Positions 1-8,194 of a DNA stretch of 64,000 nt are shown one piece after another. Below the pieces are notes generated by a model, which had not been told where the DNA came from, made no database searches, and saw nothing but the letters and a program-made list of their open reading frames with translations. Position 1 is the stretch's first letter. Every line of letters begins with the position of its first letter. The DNA lies in contig JBLNDJ010000017.1 in the NCBI GenBank assembly GCA_050261515.1, forward strand, positions 62,001 through 126,000, written 5' to 3'. The DNA is from JBLNDJ01 sp050261515 (lineage in GTDB: Bacteria; Acidobacteriota; Terriglobia; Bryobacterales; Bryobacteraceae). The translations under genes were made by a program, and so were the position numbers.

Positions 1-209
1 AGGTCGGTTTCGGCGCCATCGTCGGTGACGAACACCTCGCCGTGCTGGAACGGGCTCATCGTGCCGGGATCGACGTTCAGATAAGGATCGAACTTCTGGA
101 GAGTGACGCGCAGGCCGCGGCTTTCGAGCAGGCAGCCTATCGACGAGGCCGCGATGCCTTTTCCCAGGGAGGAAACAACGCCGCCCGTTACGAAGATATA
201 CTTTGCCAT
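1..209 (-). CDS. pyrG: CTP synthase, N-terminal part (runs off the left edge)
   Basis: CTP synthase converts UTP to CTP with ATP and glutamine-derived ammonia, in the cytoplasm. Only the first 69 residues are present. They begin MAKYIFVTGGVVSSLGKG, the P-loop-like start of the amidoligase domain, followed by LQKFDPYLNVDPGTMSP and HGEVFVTDDGAETDL, all hallmarks of PyrG. The ATG lies 9 bp after the kdsB stop, so the two are probably cotranscribed, with kdsB first. The pairing makes sense because KdsB uses CTP. The glutaminase half lies outside the window. Confidence 0.96.
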   Translation of the reverse strand, partial: MAKYIFVTGGVVSSLGKGIAASSIGCLLESRGLRVTLQKFDPYLNVDPGTMSPFQHGEVFVTDDGAETD

Positions 210-218
210 CGTGCTTTT

Positions 219-968
219 TCAGACTCCAGTGAGGCGCTCCGCGGCGCCGAACATCCGGGAGACCCGGTCCAGGTCCTCGGGAGTATCCACCCCGAGCGAT
301 TCGTAATCCGTCTCGACCACGCGGATAGCGTGGCCGTTTTCAAGCGCGCGCAACTGTTCCAGCCGCTCGGCCCGCTCGAGCGGCCCCACCGGGAGCTGCG
401 AATACCCGAGCAGGAAATCGCGCCGGTAAACGTACAGGCCGATATGCTTGTAGTGCTCCCCCGCTCCCGCGTCTCTCAGGTGCGGAATCGGCGCGCGCGA
501 AAAGTAAATCGCGTCGCCCGCCAGGTCCGTCACCACCTTGACCACGTTCGGGTTCGTAATCTCGGAGGGATCCTCGATCCGCTTCTTGAGCGTCCCCATC
601 GGAATGTCCGGCTCGCCGTCGAGCGCCAGCACCGCGGCATCGATCGCCGCCGGATCGATCAGCGGCTCGTCGCCCTGTATATTCACCACCAGCTCGGCCG
701 CATCCGCCGACGCCGCCTCCGCCACCCGGTCCGTACCCGAAGCGTGGTCGGCGCGCGTCATCCGCACAGGAGCGCCGAAGCGACGCGCCTCGTTCGCGAT
801 CCGCTCGTCGTCGGTGGCAATCACGACATGCGTCAGGTAGCGCGCCTGGCAGGCCCGCTCGAACACGTGCTGAAGCATGGATTTCCCGGCGATAACGGCG
901 AGAGGTTTCCCAGGAAAGCGAGAGGAAGCAAACCGGGCCGGAACGACCCCCAAAATCCTACGGGGCAC
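219..968 (-). CDS. kdsB: 3-deoxy-manno-octulosonate cytidylyltransferase
   Basis: KdsB activates Kdo as CMP-Kdo for lipid A core synthesis. I see the nucleotidyltransferase start IPARFASSRFPGKPL-like (here VVPARFASSRFPGKPL), then ATDDERI, VNIQGDEPLI, and the KHIGLYVYRR segment typical of KdsB. The GTG at 968 (VPRRILG) gives about 249 residues, the usual family length. The open frame extends 13 codons upstream to 1007, but those residues do not resemble the family. Neither candidate has a strong ribosome site. It precedes pyrG on the same strand and implies an LPS-bearing outer membrane. Confidence 0.93.
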   Translation of the reverse strand: MPRRILGVVPARFASSRFPGKPLAVIAGKSMLQHVFERACQARYLTHVVIATDDERIANEARRFGAPVRMTRADHASGTDRVAEAASADAAELVVNIQGDEPLIDPAAIDAAVLALDGEPDIPMGTLKKRIEDPSEITNPNVVKVVTDLAGDAIYFSRAPIPHLRDAGAGEHYKHIGLYVYRRDFLLGYSQLPVGPLERAERLEQLRALENGHAIRVVETDYESLGVDTPEDLDRVSRMFGAAERLTGV

Positions 969-1085
969 GTTCGATGATATCACGAGTCGAGCCGGAGACT
1001 TCTCCACCGCGCGCCGCGAAGAGCACAGAAAAGAGGCGTTTTTGCGTTAGGTCTTGCCCGGAGCGGCACCGCCGGGCCCACCTGA

Positions 1086-1091
1086 TATACT
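1086..1091 (+). promoter_or_regulatory. possible -10 element upstream of the VWA cluster
   Basis: TATACT lies 42 bp before the ATG at 1133, inside the 164 bp divergent gap between kdsB and the first VWA gene. No convincing -35 hexamer sits at the normal spacing, so this is only a candidate. The ribosome site GGGGAGGGGAG follows at 1113-1123. Confidence 0.25.
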
Positions 1092-1132
1092 GGAGGTTGC
1101 CGCAGCCCTTACGGGGAGGGGAGAACCAAGTG

Positions 1133-2143
1133 ATGGTTGCGCAAATGACTCTGAAGCGCGCCAGCCTAGCCATAGCCTGCGCAGTCCTGTTCGCGGGGCC
1201 AAACGTCTTCGCCGACGACATCAAGCAGGATCCGAATGTTTCCATACAGCCGCGTCGCCGCACCTCGTCCGCCGAGTCCATCCCGGACGCCCCGCGCAAC
1301 CGCCGCCTGCGGGTTGATACCACCGTGGTCGAGATTCCCGTCACGGTCACCGATCCGCTCAACCGTTTCGTCACCGGCCTCGACCGCGAGCACTTTCGCG
1401 TGTTCGAGGACAAGGTCGAGCAGAAATTGACCTATTTTTCGAACGAAGACCGCCCCATCTCGATCGGGCTCGTTTTCGACACCAGCGGCAGCATGGGCAG
1501 CAAGCTCGCCAAATCGCGCCAGGCCGTCGCCCAGCTCATGAAGACCGCGAACCCGGAAGACGAGTTCTTCATCGTACAGTTCAGCGACCGGCCCGAAATG
1601 TCGATGGATTTCACGCGCGACGTCGAGGAGATCCAGAACCGCCTCACCTTCGTGCAGTCCAAGGGCCGTACCGCGCTGCTCGACGGCGTCTATCTCGCCA
1701 TCAACCAGATGAAGAAGGCGCACAACCCGCGCAAAGCGCTCGTCATCATCTCCGATGGCGGCGACAACAGCAGCCGCTACACCGAGAGCGAAATCAAGAA
1801 CCAGGTGCGCGAGGCCGACGTCCAGATCTATGCGATCGGAATCTTCGAGCCAGTCTCGTCGCGCGGCCGCACCGCCGAGGAGATGTCGGGCCCCAGCCTT
1901 CTCAGCGACATCGCCGAACAGACCGGGGGGCGTCATTTTCCGGTGGAGAACTTGAACGAATTGCCTGATATTGCGGCCAAAATCGGTATAGAGCTGCACA
2001 ACCAGTACGTGCTCGGCTACGCGCCCTCCAACGGAGAGAAGGATGGGAAATACCGCCACGTGCAGGTGAAGCTGGTCCAGCCGAAAGGGCTGCCGCCGCT
2101 CAGAGCTTTCTGGCGGCTCGGTTACTATGCGCCTACGCAGTAA
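1133..2143 (+). CDS. secreted VWFA-related domain protein (paralog 1 of 3)
   Basis: This is an exported protein with one von Willebrand A domain of the type expanded in Acidobacteria (VWFA-related, TIGR03436-like). The start ATG 1133 follows a purine-rich ribosome site and gives a signal peptide ending near FAGPNVFADD. An N-terminal module (VTDPLNRFVTGLDREHFRVFED) precedes the A domain. The metal-ion-dependent adhesion site is intact: DTSGSMGSK, KGRTALLDG and SDGGDNSS. A conserved tail NQYVLGYAPSN closes the domain. It probably acts in the periplasm or at the surface; ligand and role are unknown. The next paralog starts inside its last 17 bp. Confidence 0.85.
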   Translation: MVAQMTLKRASLAIACAVLFAGPNVFADDIKQDPNVSIQPRRRTSSAESIPDAPRNRRLRVDTTVVEIPVTVTDPLNRFVTGLDREHFRVFEDKVEQKLTYFSNEDRPISIGLVFDTSGSMGSKLAKSRQAVAQLMKTANPEDEFFIVQFSDRPEMSMDFTRDVEEIQNRLTFVQSKGRTALLDGVYLAINQMKKAHNPRKALVIISDGGDNSSRYTESEIKNQVREADVQIYAIGIFEPVSSRGRTAEEMSGPSLLSDIAEQTGGRHFPVENLNELPDIAAKIGIELHNQYVLGYAPSNGEKDGKYRHVQVKLVQPKGLPPLRAFWRLGYYAPTQ

Positions 2144-3074
2144 GCTGTTTTTCGCGTTCGCCGCGCTCGCCGCTTCCGCCTCCGCGCAGGACGACCAGGC
2201 CGTGTTCCGCGCCGACACGCGGCTGGTCGTGCTTCACGCCACGGTGGTTGACAAGAAAGGCCAGCTGGTGACGAACCTGCAGCGCGACGCGTTCCGCGTC
2301 TTCGAGGACGGCGTCGAGCAGCAGATGAAGCTCTTCAAGCGCGAAGACGTGCCCGTGTCGATGGGAATTGTCATCGACAACAGCGGCAGCATGCGCGACA
2401 AACGCAAGAAGGTGGAGGACGCCGCGCTCGCGCTGGTGAAGGCGTCCAATCCGAACGACGAAGTCTTTATCGTGAACTTCAACGACGAGCCCTACCTCGA
2501 CGTGGACTTCACCAACGACATCAAGAAGCTCCAGGACGGCTGCGCGCGCATCGATTCGCGCGGCGGCACCGCCATGCGCGACGCCCTGGAGGCCTCGATG
2601 GACCACCTCAAAGCAAAGGGCAAGCGCGACAAGAAAGTGATCGTAGTCGTCACCGACGGCAACGACAACGCCAGCGAGACTACGATCGAGAAGCTCGTCC
2701 AGAAAGCACAGCAGCAGGAAGTGCTCATATACGCGATCGGGCTGCTCAATGAGGAGGAGCGCCGCGAGGCGAAGCGGGCCAAGCGCGCTCTCGATGCGCT
2801 GGCGTCGGCGACCGGCGGCTTGTCGTACTACCCCAAGGCGGTGGAAGACGTCGGCGAGTTCACGCTGCGCGTGGCGCACGACATTCGCAACCAGTACACG
2901 CTGGCCTACAGCCCCCAGAAACAGGCCCTCGACGGCACCTACCGGCAGATCAAAGTGACGGTGAATGCAGGCAACAAGCCGAGCGTCCGCACCCGGACCG
3001 GCTACTACGCCACCGCCGGGCTCGCCAGGCAGACCGCGCAGGCCCAGCCGGGCCCGGCGGCGACCAGGCAGTGA
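2127..3074 (+). CDS. secreted VWFA-related domain protein (paralog 2 of 3)
   Basis: This is a 315-residue paralog of the preceding gene, sharing 17 bp with its 3' end, which suggests translational coupling. It has a signal peptide (KLFFAFAALAASASAQ), then VVDKKGQLVTNLQRDAFRVFED, and a complete MIDAS: DNSGSMRDK, RGGTAMRDAL and VVTDGNDNAS. The C-terminal motif RNQYTLAYSPQ matches its neighbours. Function is unknown beyond metal-dependent protein binding inferred from the fold. It is closer to paralog 3 than to paralog 1, which suggests successive local duplication. Confidence 0.85.
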   Translation: MRLRSKLFFAFAALAASASAQDDQAVFRADTRLVVLHATVVDKKGQLVTNLQRDAFRVFEDGVEQQMKLFKREDVPVSMGIVIDNSGSMRDKRKKVEDAALALVKASNPNDEVFIVNFNDEPYLDVDFTNDIKKLQDGCARIDSRGGTAMRDALEASMDHLKAKGKRDKKVIVVVTDGNDNASETTIEKLVQKAQQQEVLIYAIGLLNEEERREAKRAKRALDALASATGGLSYYPKAVEDVGEFTLRVAHDIRNQYTLAYSPQKQALDGTYRQIKVTVNAGNKPSVRTRTGYYATAGLARQTAQAQPGPAATRQ

Positions 3075-4021
3075 CCCGCACAAGTATAATCACCATGATG
3101 CGCTGGTGCCTTCTGCCGTTTTTGGCGGCGTCTATCCTGCACGCGCAGGATGATGGCGTCTTTCGCGCCGACGCCAGGCTCGTCGTGCTCCATGCGACGG
3201 TCCTAGACCGCTCCGGCCGCCTCGTCACCAATCTCCCCCAGACCGCCTTCCGCACCTACGAAGACGGAGTCCTGCAACAACTCAAACTGTTCAAGCGCGA
3301 AGACGTGCCCGTCTCGCTCGGCATCGTCATCGACAACAGCAGCAGCATGAAGAACAAGCAGGAGAAGGTCAAGGCCGCCGCCAAGGAACTCGTCGCCGCC
3401 TCCAACCCGCAGGACGAAGTCTTCCTGGTGAACTTCAACGACGACGTCTACCGCGACACCGACTTCACCTCCGACCCGAAGAAGCTCGAAGAAGGTCTCG
3501 CGAAGTTCAATTGCATGGGCGGCACGGCCATGCGCGACGCGCTTCAGGCAGGCATCCGCTACGCGAAGGCCAAGGGGAAGCACGACAAGAAAGTGATCGT
3601 GCTGGTGACCGACGGCGACGACAACATGAGCGAAGCGACGCTCGAGGAAGTGGTGCGCGAGGCGCAGCAGCGCGAGGTGCTGGTCTATGCGATCGCGCTG
3701 CTGTCGGAGGAGGAGCGCGACGCGGCCAAGCGGGCCAGACAGGCGCTCGACCTGATCGCGCGCTCGACCGGCGGCTCCGTTTGGTACCCGAAGGATGTCA
3801 GCGAGGTCTCGGACATCGCCCTTCAAGTGGCGCACAACATACGCAACCAGTACATCCTCGCCTACACGCCTTCGAACTTGAAGCTCGACGGCGGCTTCCG
3901 CCAGATCCGGCTGAACGTGAACGGCCCCGGCCACCCCACGGCGCGCACGCGCACGGGCTACTACGCCACCGCCGATCTCGGCAAGAAACCCGCCGTCCCC
4001 AAGCCCGTCATCAAGCACTGA
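3071..4021 (+). CDS. secreted VWFA-related domain protein (paralog 3 of 3)
   Basis: This is the third tandem VWA protein. A GTG at 3071 overlaps the previous stop by 4 bp (GTGA). ATG 3095 or 3098 would also give a good signal peptide (MMRWCLLPFLAASILHAQ), so the start is unsure. MIDAS elements are DNSSSMKNK (the second G of the usual DxSGS is S), MGGTAMRDAL and VTDGDDNMSE. The tail RNQYILAYTPSN is conserved with its paralogs. Over most of its length it is strikingly similar to paralog 2. Export to periplasm or surface is inferred; the ligand is unknown. Confidence 0.85.
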   Translation: MTRTSIITMMRWCLLPFLAASILHAQDDGVFRADARLVVLHATVLDRSGRLVTNLPQTAFRTYEDGVLQQLKLFKREDVPVSLGIVIDNSSSMKNKQEKVKAAAKELVAASNPQDEVFLVNFNDDVYRDTDFTSDPKKLEEGLAKFNCMGGTAMRDALQAGIRYAKAKGKHDKKVIVLVTDGDDNMSEATLEEVVREAQQREVLVYAIALLSEEERDAAKRARQALDLIARSTGGSVWYPKDVSEVSDIALQVAHNIRNQYILAYTPSNLKLDGGFRQIRLNVNGPGHPTARTRTGYYATADLGKKPAVPKPVIKH

Positions 4022-4040
4022 GCGGACCGGCGCCGATCCG

Positions 4041-4238
4041 ATGCTGCGCTTCCTCTGGCGGACAGCAAAGGGCCACCGCCTGCGGCCCTGGCGCAGCCCG
4101 TACCTCCGCTGGCGCATCGAAACCTACTGGGGCATTCCCGCCGAAAGCATCGGCTTCCGCGAGTTCGTCGCCTTCGGCTGGCGCCACCGGCGAGAGCTGC
4201 TCCGCTTCCTGCGCTGGGCGGACCGTATGAGCAGGTAG
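4041..4238 (+). CDS. small conserved-looking basic protein
   Basis: This encodes 65 residues rich in Arg and Trp (FLWRTAKGHRLRPWRSPYLRWRIETYWG), with no signal peptide or membrane segment. It lies 19 bp after the last VWA gene and was probably read with it. The segment RPWRSPYLRWRIETYWG looks evolutionarily constrained, and I recall similar short acidobacterial proteins, but I cannot name a family. There is no strong ribosome site. A chance frame is possible in this GC-rich DNA. Confidence 0.55.
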   Translation: MLRFLWRTAKGHRLRPWRSPYLRWRIETYWGIPAESIGFREFVAFGWRHRRELLRFLRWADRMSR

Positions 4239-4631
4239 GGCGGATCCCGCTTATGGTGGCGTAGTGCTGAGCCGGCACTCGTGCCAGCTCAGCGCCGGTT
4301 GTTGACCGGTCAGGCCCGGCACGAAAAGGGGACGCGCTCTGCCGCCGCTTCGGATACACGAGCCAGTTCAGTTCGTGCTGCGCCTGGGCAATCATTCGGG
4401 AGCGCTCGAATTCCTGGGAGTTTCCCGTCATCGGAAAGCTTCGTCTCACAGGCGGTCCGCTGCATCCGTTCGTGGGAGTGGGTTAACCACGAACTTTTAT
4501 CTTTCCGGAATGACAACCGATCCTCCGGCGAGCACTTACACCTATTGCTTCGACCAGCACACTGCCAGTCCGCGCAGAACGAAGTGTTTCTACTGATCGG
4601 GATCTCCTGGCGCCGCGACTGAACCGCCGCC
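4239..4631. other. gene-free stretch between the VWA cluster and the ketoacyl synthase gene
   Basis: These 393 bases lie between convergent genes. I see no credible coding sequence; the open frames here have no family-like composition or ribosome site. It contains the hairpin at 4266-4293 and a locally more AT-rich patch around 4480-4600. It may be the decayed remains of a gene or simply a long double 3' region. Confidence 0.5.
4266..4293. repeat. inverted repeat, possible terminator between convergent genes
   Basis: GCTGAGC-C-GGCA, loop CTCG, TGCC-A-GCTCAGC: an 11-pair stem with one C/A mismatch. It lies 28 bp after the small gene's stop. There is no T-run on either side, so intrinsic termination is not certain. 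Confidence 0.45.
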
Positions 4632-5849
4632 CTACTGCCACCGCCGGAACGCCAGCACCGCGTTCAATCCGCCGAACGCGAACGAATTCGACAGCGCGTA
4701 CTCCACCTCGGCCCGCCGCGGCTCGTTCGGAATGTAGTCCAGGTCGCACTGCGGGTCGGGGTCCAGGTAATTCGCCGTCGGCGGCAGGATTCCGTTCTCG
4801 AGCGCCAGCAGCGTCGCGATGGCTTCAATCGCGCCTGCGGCCCCGAGCGCGTGCCCGTGCATCGATTTGGTCGAGCTCACCGGCACGCGATCCGCATATG
4901 GGCCGAGCGCGGCCCGGATCGCGCACGTCTCGGTCGGATCGTTCGCCGGCGTCGCAGTCCCGTGCGCGTTGATGTAGCCGATCTGCGCCGGATCGAGCCC
5001 CGCATCGCGCAGTGCTCTGCGGATCGCCCGCGCCGGTCCCTCCGTCGATGGCTGGGTGAGATGGTGTGCGTCCGACGACATGCCGAACCCCACGATCTCG
5101 CCGCGAATCCGCGCCCCGCGCGCGAGCGCGCCCTCGAGCGTTTCGAGCACCATCATCGCCCCGCCCTCGCCGAGCACCATTCCACGGCGGCTCTTCGAGA
5201 ACGGCCGGCACGTGTCGGGCGACACCACGCGCATCGCCTCCCACGCTTTCAGATTTCCGAAGCTGAACGGCGCCTCGCTGCCGCCCGTGATCGCGGCGTC
5301 GGCGATCCCCGAGCGCACCAGCCAGAATGCCTGGCCGATGGCGTGATTCGACGACGAGCACGCCGTCGAGATCGTGTAGGTCGGCCCGGTAATGCCCGTC
5401 TCCATCGAGATGTGGCTCGCCCCGGCGTTGCTCATCGACCGTGGAATCGTCAGCGGATTCACGCGCGGCTTCCCCCGGACGAAGAGATTCTGGTAGCCCT
5501 CGTCCTCGGTGCCCTGCCCGCCCACGCAGGAGCCGGTCACTATGGCCGAGCGCTCGCGCAACTCCGGCGTCCACTCGATTCCGGAACTTCGAACCGCCTC
5601 GCGCGCTGCGATCACGGCGAACTGCGCGAAACGGTCCAGGAAATCGGGTTCCTTGGCCTGGAAGTAATCGTTCGCGTCGTAGGCGTGCACCTCTCCGCCG
5701 TTCTGGAAGCGAATGCCGGTCATGTCGGTGCACTTGATCGGGCCGATGCCCGAGCGTCCGGCGGCGAGCGACTGCCAGAACCCGGCGGCGTCGTTCCCGA
5801 GCGCCGAGATCACACCGATCCCTGTCACCACTACGCGGCGATGCGGCAT
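4632..5849 (-). CDS. beta-ketoacyl-ACP synthase, FabF type
   Basis: This is a condensing enzyme that extends acyl-ACP with malonyl-ACP. At 405 residues it has the usual KAS II length. The catalytic triad is visible: C164 in STACSSSNHA, H296 in INAHGTATPAND and H333 in KSMHGHALGAAG. It is the last gene of an apparent operon of deacetylase, ACP and KAS, with the ACP stop 9 bp upstream. No other fab genes (fabD, fabG, fabH) are here, so it may serve a dedicated lipid or acyl product rather than bulk fatty acid synthesis. The symbol fabF is plausible but not certain. Confidence 0.9.
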   Translation of the reverse strand: MPHRRVVVTGIGVISALGNDAAGFWQSLAAGRSGIGPIKCTDMTGIRFQNGGEVHAYDANDYFQAKEPDFLDRFAQFAVIAAREAVRSSGIEWTPELRERSAIVTGSCVGGQGTEDEGYQNLFVRGKPRVNPLTIPRSMSNAGASHISMETGITGPTYTISTACSSSNHAIGQAFWLVRSGIADAAITGGSEAPFSFGNLKAWEAMRVVSPDTCRPFSKSRRGMVLGEGGAMMVLETLEGALARGARIRGEIVGFGMSSDAHHLTQPSTEGPARAIRRALRDAGLDPAQIGYINAHGTATPANDPTETCAIRAALGPYADRVPVSSTKSMHGHALGAAGAIEAIATLLALENGILPPTANYLDPDPQCDLDYIPNEPRRAEVEYALSNSFAFGGLNAVLAFRRWQ

Positions 5850-5858
5850 GGGGAGGGC

Positions 5859-6131
5859 CTAGGACTGCGCCGGCGCGGTCTCGCCCGCCGGACCGCCCGT
5901 AATCAGCTTGTCGAGCGCTTCCACCATCTGGCGCATGGTGCGAAGGCTCTGCGCGCCCTCGTCGGGGATGCTGATGTTGAATTCGTTCTCGAGGGCGAAC
6001 AGGATGTTCACGCCGTCGAGCGAATCGATGCCCAGTTCCTCGAACGTGCTGTCGATCGTCACCTTCTCCGGCGGCAGCTTCTGGCTGTCTGCAATCACCT
6101 TCAGGATTCTCTGGGTCAGTTCTTCTGACAT
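5859..6131 (-). CDS. acyl carrier protein
   Basis: This is a 90-residue carrier protein. The phosphopantetheine attachment serine is S37 in ELGIDSLDGVNI, inside the helix-loop pattern of ACPs (TFEELGIDSLD, ALENEFNISIPDEG). The C-terminus is longer than the E. coli ACP and ends in a Gly/Pro/Ala tail. Its start lies inside the end of the deacetylase gene (16 bp overlap), and the condensing enzyme follows by 9 bp, so the three are very likely cotranscribed and the ACP is the likely partner of that enzyme. Confidence 0.93.
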   Translation of the reverse strand: MSEELTQRILKVIADSQKLPPEKVTIDSTFEELGIDSLDGVNILFALENEFNISIPDEGAQSLRTMRQMVEALDKLITGGPAGETAPAQS

Positions 6132-6820
6132 AGAATTTCGCTCACCGTTTCAAAATGATATCCCCGGTCTTCGAGCGCGGGAACAAGCCGGCTCACGGCT
6201 TCCAGGGTAGCGCGGATGTCGGGATTCGTCTGCCTGTCGCGGCCGTCGTGCAGCAGGAAAATGGCGCCGTTGCGCGCCGCCGAGGCCAGCCGCGCGGACG
6301 CCTGCTCGCCGGCCAGCTTCCAGTCTCTTGCGAGCGCGGTCCACATTACGCCGAGCAGCCCCAGCCGGGCCTGCGCCGCGCTCAGCCCGAACCAGCGCAC
6401 GCCGAACGGCGCACGGAACAGCGACGGCCGCGCGCCCGAGGCTTCGAAAATGGCCTCCTGCGCCCGCGCCAGTTCGGCGTAAATCTGTTCGCGCGATTGC
6501 AGGCAGAGATACGGATGCGAGTCGGTGTGGTTGCCGATCTCATGTCCCGCGGCGGCGACTTCTTTCGCCACCGAAGGCAGCCTGCGGACGTGCATCCCGC
6601 ACTGGAAGAAGGTGGCTTTGACGCGCAGGCGGTCGAGCAGTTCGAGCAGCCGCGCAGTGGATTCGCCAGGGCCGTCGTCGAACGTCAACGCGATCGCGGG
6701 CCGGTCCGGCGCGCCGCGCCAGACCGATGGGCCGAACCAGGCGGATGACCGGCCGCGCACGGCGTAAGCCATCGTGCCCGAAAGCGCGCAGACGACCCCT
6801 CCCAGGGATTCGATCAACAT
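6116..6820 (-). CDS. polysaccharide deacetylase (NodB-like, carbohydrate esterase 4 family)
   Basis: This is a metal-dependent deacetylase of N-acetylated sugars. Motif 1 is TFDDGPG (D48, D49) and motif 2 HTDSHPY with ligands H98 and H102. Later motifs FRAPFGVRW and LLHDGRD are also present. The first 20 residues are hydrophobic and may be a membrane anchor or signal. It is the first gene of the operon with ACP and ketoacyl synthase. That suggests deacetylation of a glycan or glycolipid that is then acylated, which is inference only. Confidence 0.88.
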   Translation of the reverse strand: MLIESLGGVVCALSGTMAYAVRGRSSAWFGPSVWRGAPDRPAIALTFDDGPGESTARLLELLDRLRVKATFFQCGMHVRRLPSVAKEVAAAGHEIGNHTDSHPYLCLQSREQIYAELARAQEAIFEASGARPSLFRAPFGVRWFGLSAAQARLGLLGVMWTALARDWKLAGEQASARLASAARNGAIFLLHDGRDRQTNPDIRATLEAVSRLVPALEDRGYHFETVSEILCQKN

Positions 6821-6887
6821 GCCGAGGATCTAGAATAACATTGTGCGGCAGGCTCACGGCCTGCGACGAGATGAAAGCCCGCCATAA

Positions 6888-8027
6888 TTATCCGCACGGG
6901 CTGGCATGCGGAATCCATCCGTACCGCTCAATCACGGCTTCGTTGACCTCGACGCCGAGCCCCGGCTTCCGCGGCACCGCCAGGTCGCCCGCTTCAATCT
7001 CCAGCGGCTCGGCCAAGATGTCTTCGAATAACGGGAACGGATACATGCCGGGCCGCGCGATTCCGGAATAGCAGGGGAACTCCAGCCACTCGGCCACCAT
7101 CTCGGGCCAGCAAACCGCCACGTGCGCCGCGGCAACCAGATCGAGCGCCGTCCCGCCGGTCCGGAACGCGAATCGCAGCCCCTCGCGCGCGGTTTCCGTG
7201 AGCACGAGCCGCGCCGCGGGGTAGCCGCCCTGGCGCGCAATGTCCATCTGGACGTAATCGACGGCGCGCGATTGCAACAGCGCGACCAGCGCGTCGTCGC
7301 TCGCTTCGTGCGCGCCCGCCGCCAACGAAACGCCCGTCTCGCGCTTCAGCCGCGAGCACGCCTCCGGATCGCCGGACGCGAGCGGCTCCTCAACCCACAG
7401 CGCGCGCTGTTCCGCCAGCGCCCGCGCGGCTTCGGCGACAGCATCGGAACTCTGCCAGGCCCGCGCGTCCGCCATCAGGTCGAAATCGGCGGCGGCCGTG
7501 CGGCGGATGAACTCGAAGTCCCGGGCGTCGTTCGCCGGCCCGCGCCCAAGCCGCATCCTGTACGCGGTGAAGCCCATGTCCGCCAAAGCCGCGGCCTCTT
7601 CGGCGGCTCTTTCGGGCGCGCCGGAGGCCGCCGAGCTGCCATACAAGCGCACGCGTTCGCGCACACGCCCGCCGAGCAACTCGGACACCGGGACATCGAG
7701 CGCCTTCCCGATCACGTCCAGAAGCCCAATCTCGACCATGCTGTACACGCGGGCCAGGTAGGAATCGGAGCCCGGTCCGTGGAGGAACAGGACGCGCAGC
7801 GCGTCCGGATCGGCCAGTATGCGCCCTTCCAGAAAGGGAGCGACGGTTTCTTCAACCGCCAGCGCCGCGCGCTCGGTCGGCTCGCCGGGAGCGTACCCGA
7901 CCAGCCCGTTGTCCGCCTCCACCCGGATCAGCATCGCGTCGCGCTTCGAGATCACTTCCTCGGGCAGCACCACCGGCTCGGGCAAGGGATAGGAAAGCAG
8001 AAACGAGCTGACGCGGGTCAGTTTCAT
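6888..8027 (-). CDS. enolase-superfamily protein (mandelate racemase/muconate lactonizing-like)
   Basis: This is a two-domain protein of 379 residues. The start ATG 8027 is preceded by GGGAGCAC; the frame is open upstream but looks non-coding. The capping domain comes first, then the barrel. Candidate Mg ligands are D187 (LMADARAW), E213/E214 (WVEEPLAS) and E241 (AAGAHEASDD), and D262 is the usual dyad Asp. The KxK position instead reads RMR (R157, R159), and the place of the usual dyad His reads R289 (FAFRTGG). The fold is clear but the reaction is not predictable and may be altered. It stands alone between two other transcription units. Confidence 0.85.
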   Translation of the reverse strand: MKLTRVSSFLLSYPLPEPVVLPEEVISKRDAMLIRVEADNGLVGYAPGEPTERAALAVEETVAPFLEGRILADPDALRVLFLHGPGSDSYLARVYSMVEIGLLDVIGKALDVPVSELLGGRVRERVRLYGSSAASGAPERAAEEAAALADMGFTAYRMRLGRGPANDARDFEFIRRTAAADFDLMADARAWQSSDAVAEAARALAEQRALWVEEPLASGDPEACSRLKRETGVSLAAGAHEASDDALVALLQSRAVDYVQMDIARQGGYPAARLVLTETAREGLRFAFRTGGTALDLVAAAHVAVCWPEMVAEWLEFPCYSGIARPGMYPFPLFEDILAEPLEIEAGDLAVPRKPGLGVEVNEAVIERYGWIPHASPCG

Positions 8028-8106
8028 GTGCTCCCAGTTATTAGCAAAGAGCGAAACCGTCCGCTTGTCAACGGGCCTCGGCAGACCCGGCGCCTCCACC
8101 CCCTCA

Positions 8107-8143
8107 CAAAAAAAAGAAGCCGGGCGCTGGCGAAACGCCCGGC
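8107..8143 (-). terminator. intrinsic terminator of the molybdopterin-binding-like gene
   Basis: Read on the minus strand this is an 8-pair perfect stem (CGCCCGGC / GCCGGGCG, 9-base loop) followed by TTCTTTTTTTTT. It lies about 50 bp beyond the stop of the gene ending at 8195 and before the next minus-strand gene, so it should separate the two. Confidence 0.9.
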
Positions 8144-8194
8144 AAGAGGAGCACTCAGTCCGCTCGGAGGTCGCGTTCTGAGATATGGAGGAGC

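Noticed and set aside
1166..2218. Long minus-strand open frame opposite the first VWA gene
   Set aside because: Biased GC codon use opens antisense frames; the composition is His/Arg/Val rich and no domain is recognisable, whereas the plus strand has a clear VWA domain.
4281..4622. 113-codon frame in the gap after the VWA cluster
   Set aside because: No ribosome site, no domain, irregular composition; not supportable as a gene.
6848..6864. GCAGGC/GCCTGC hairpin after the enolase-superfamily gene
   Set aside because: Six pairs and no T-run; common by chance in this base composition.
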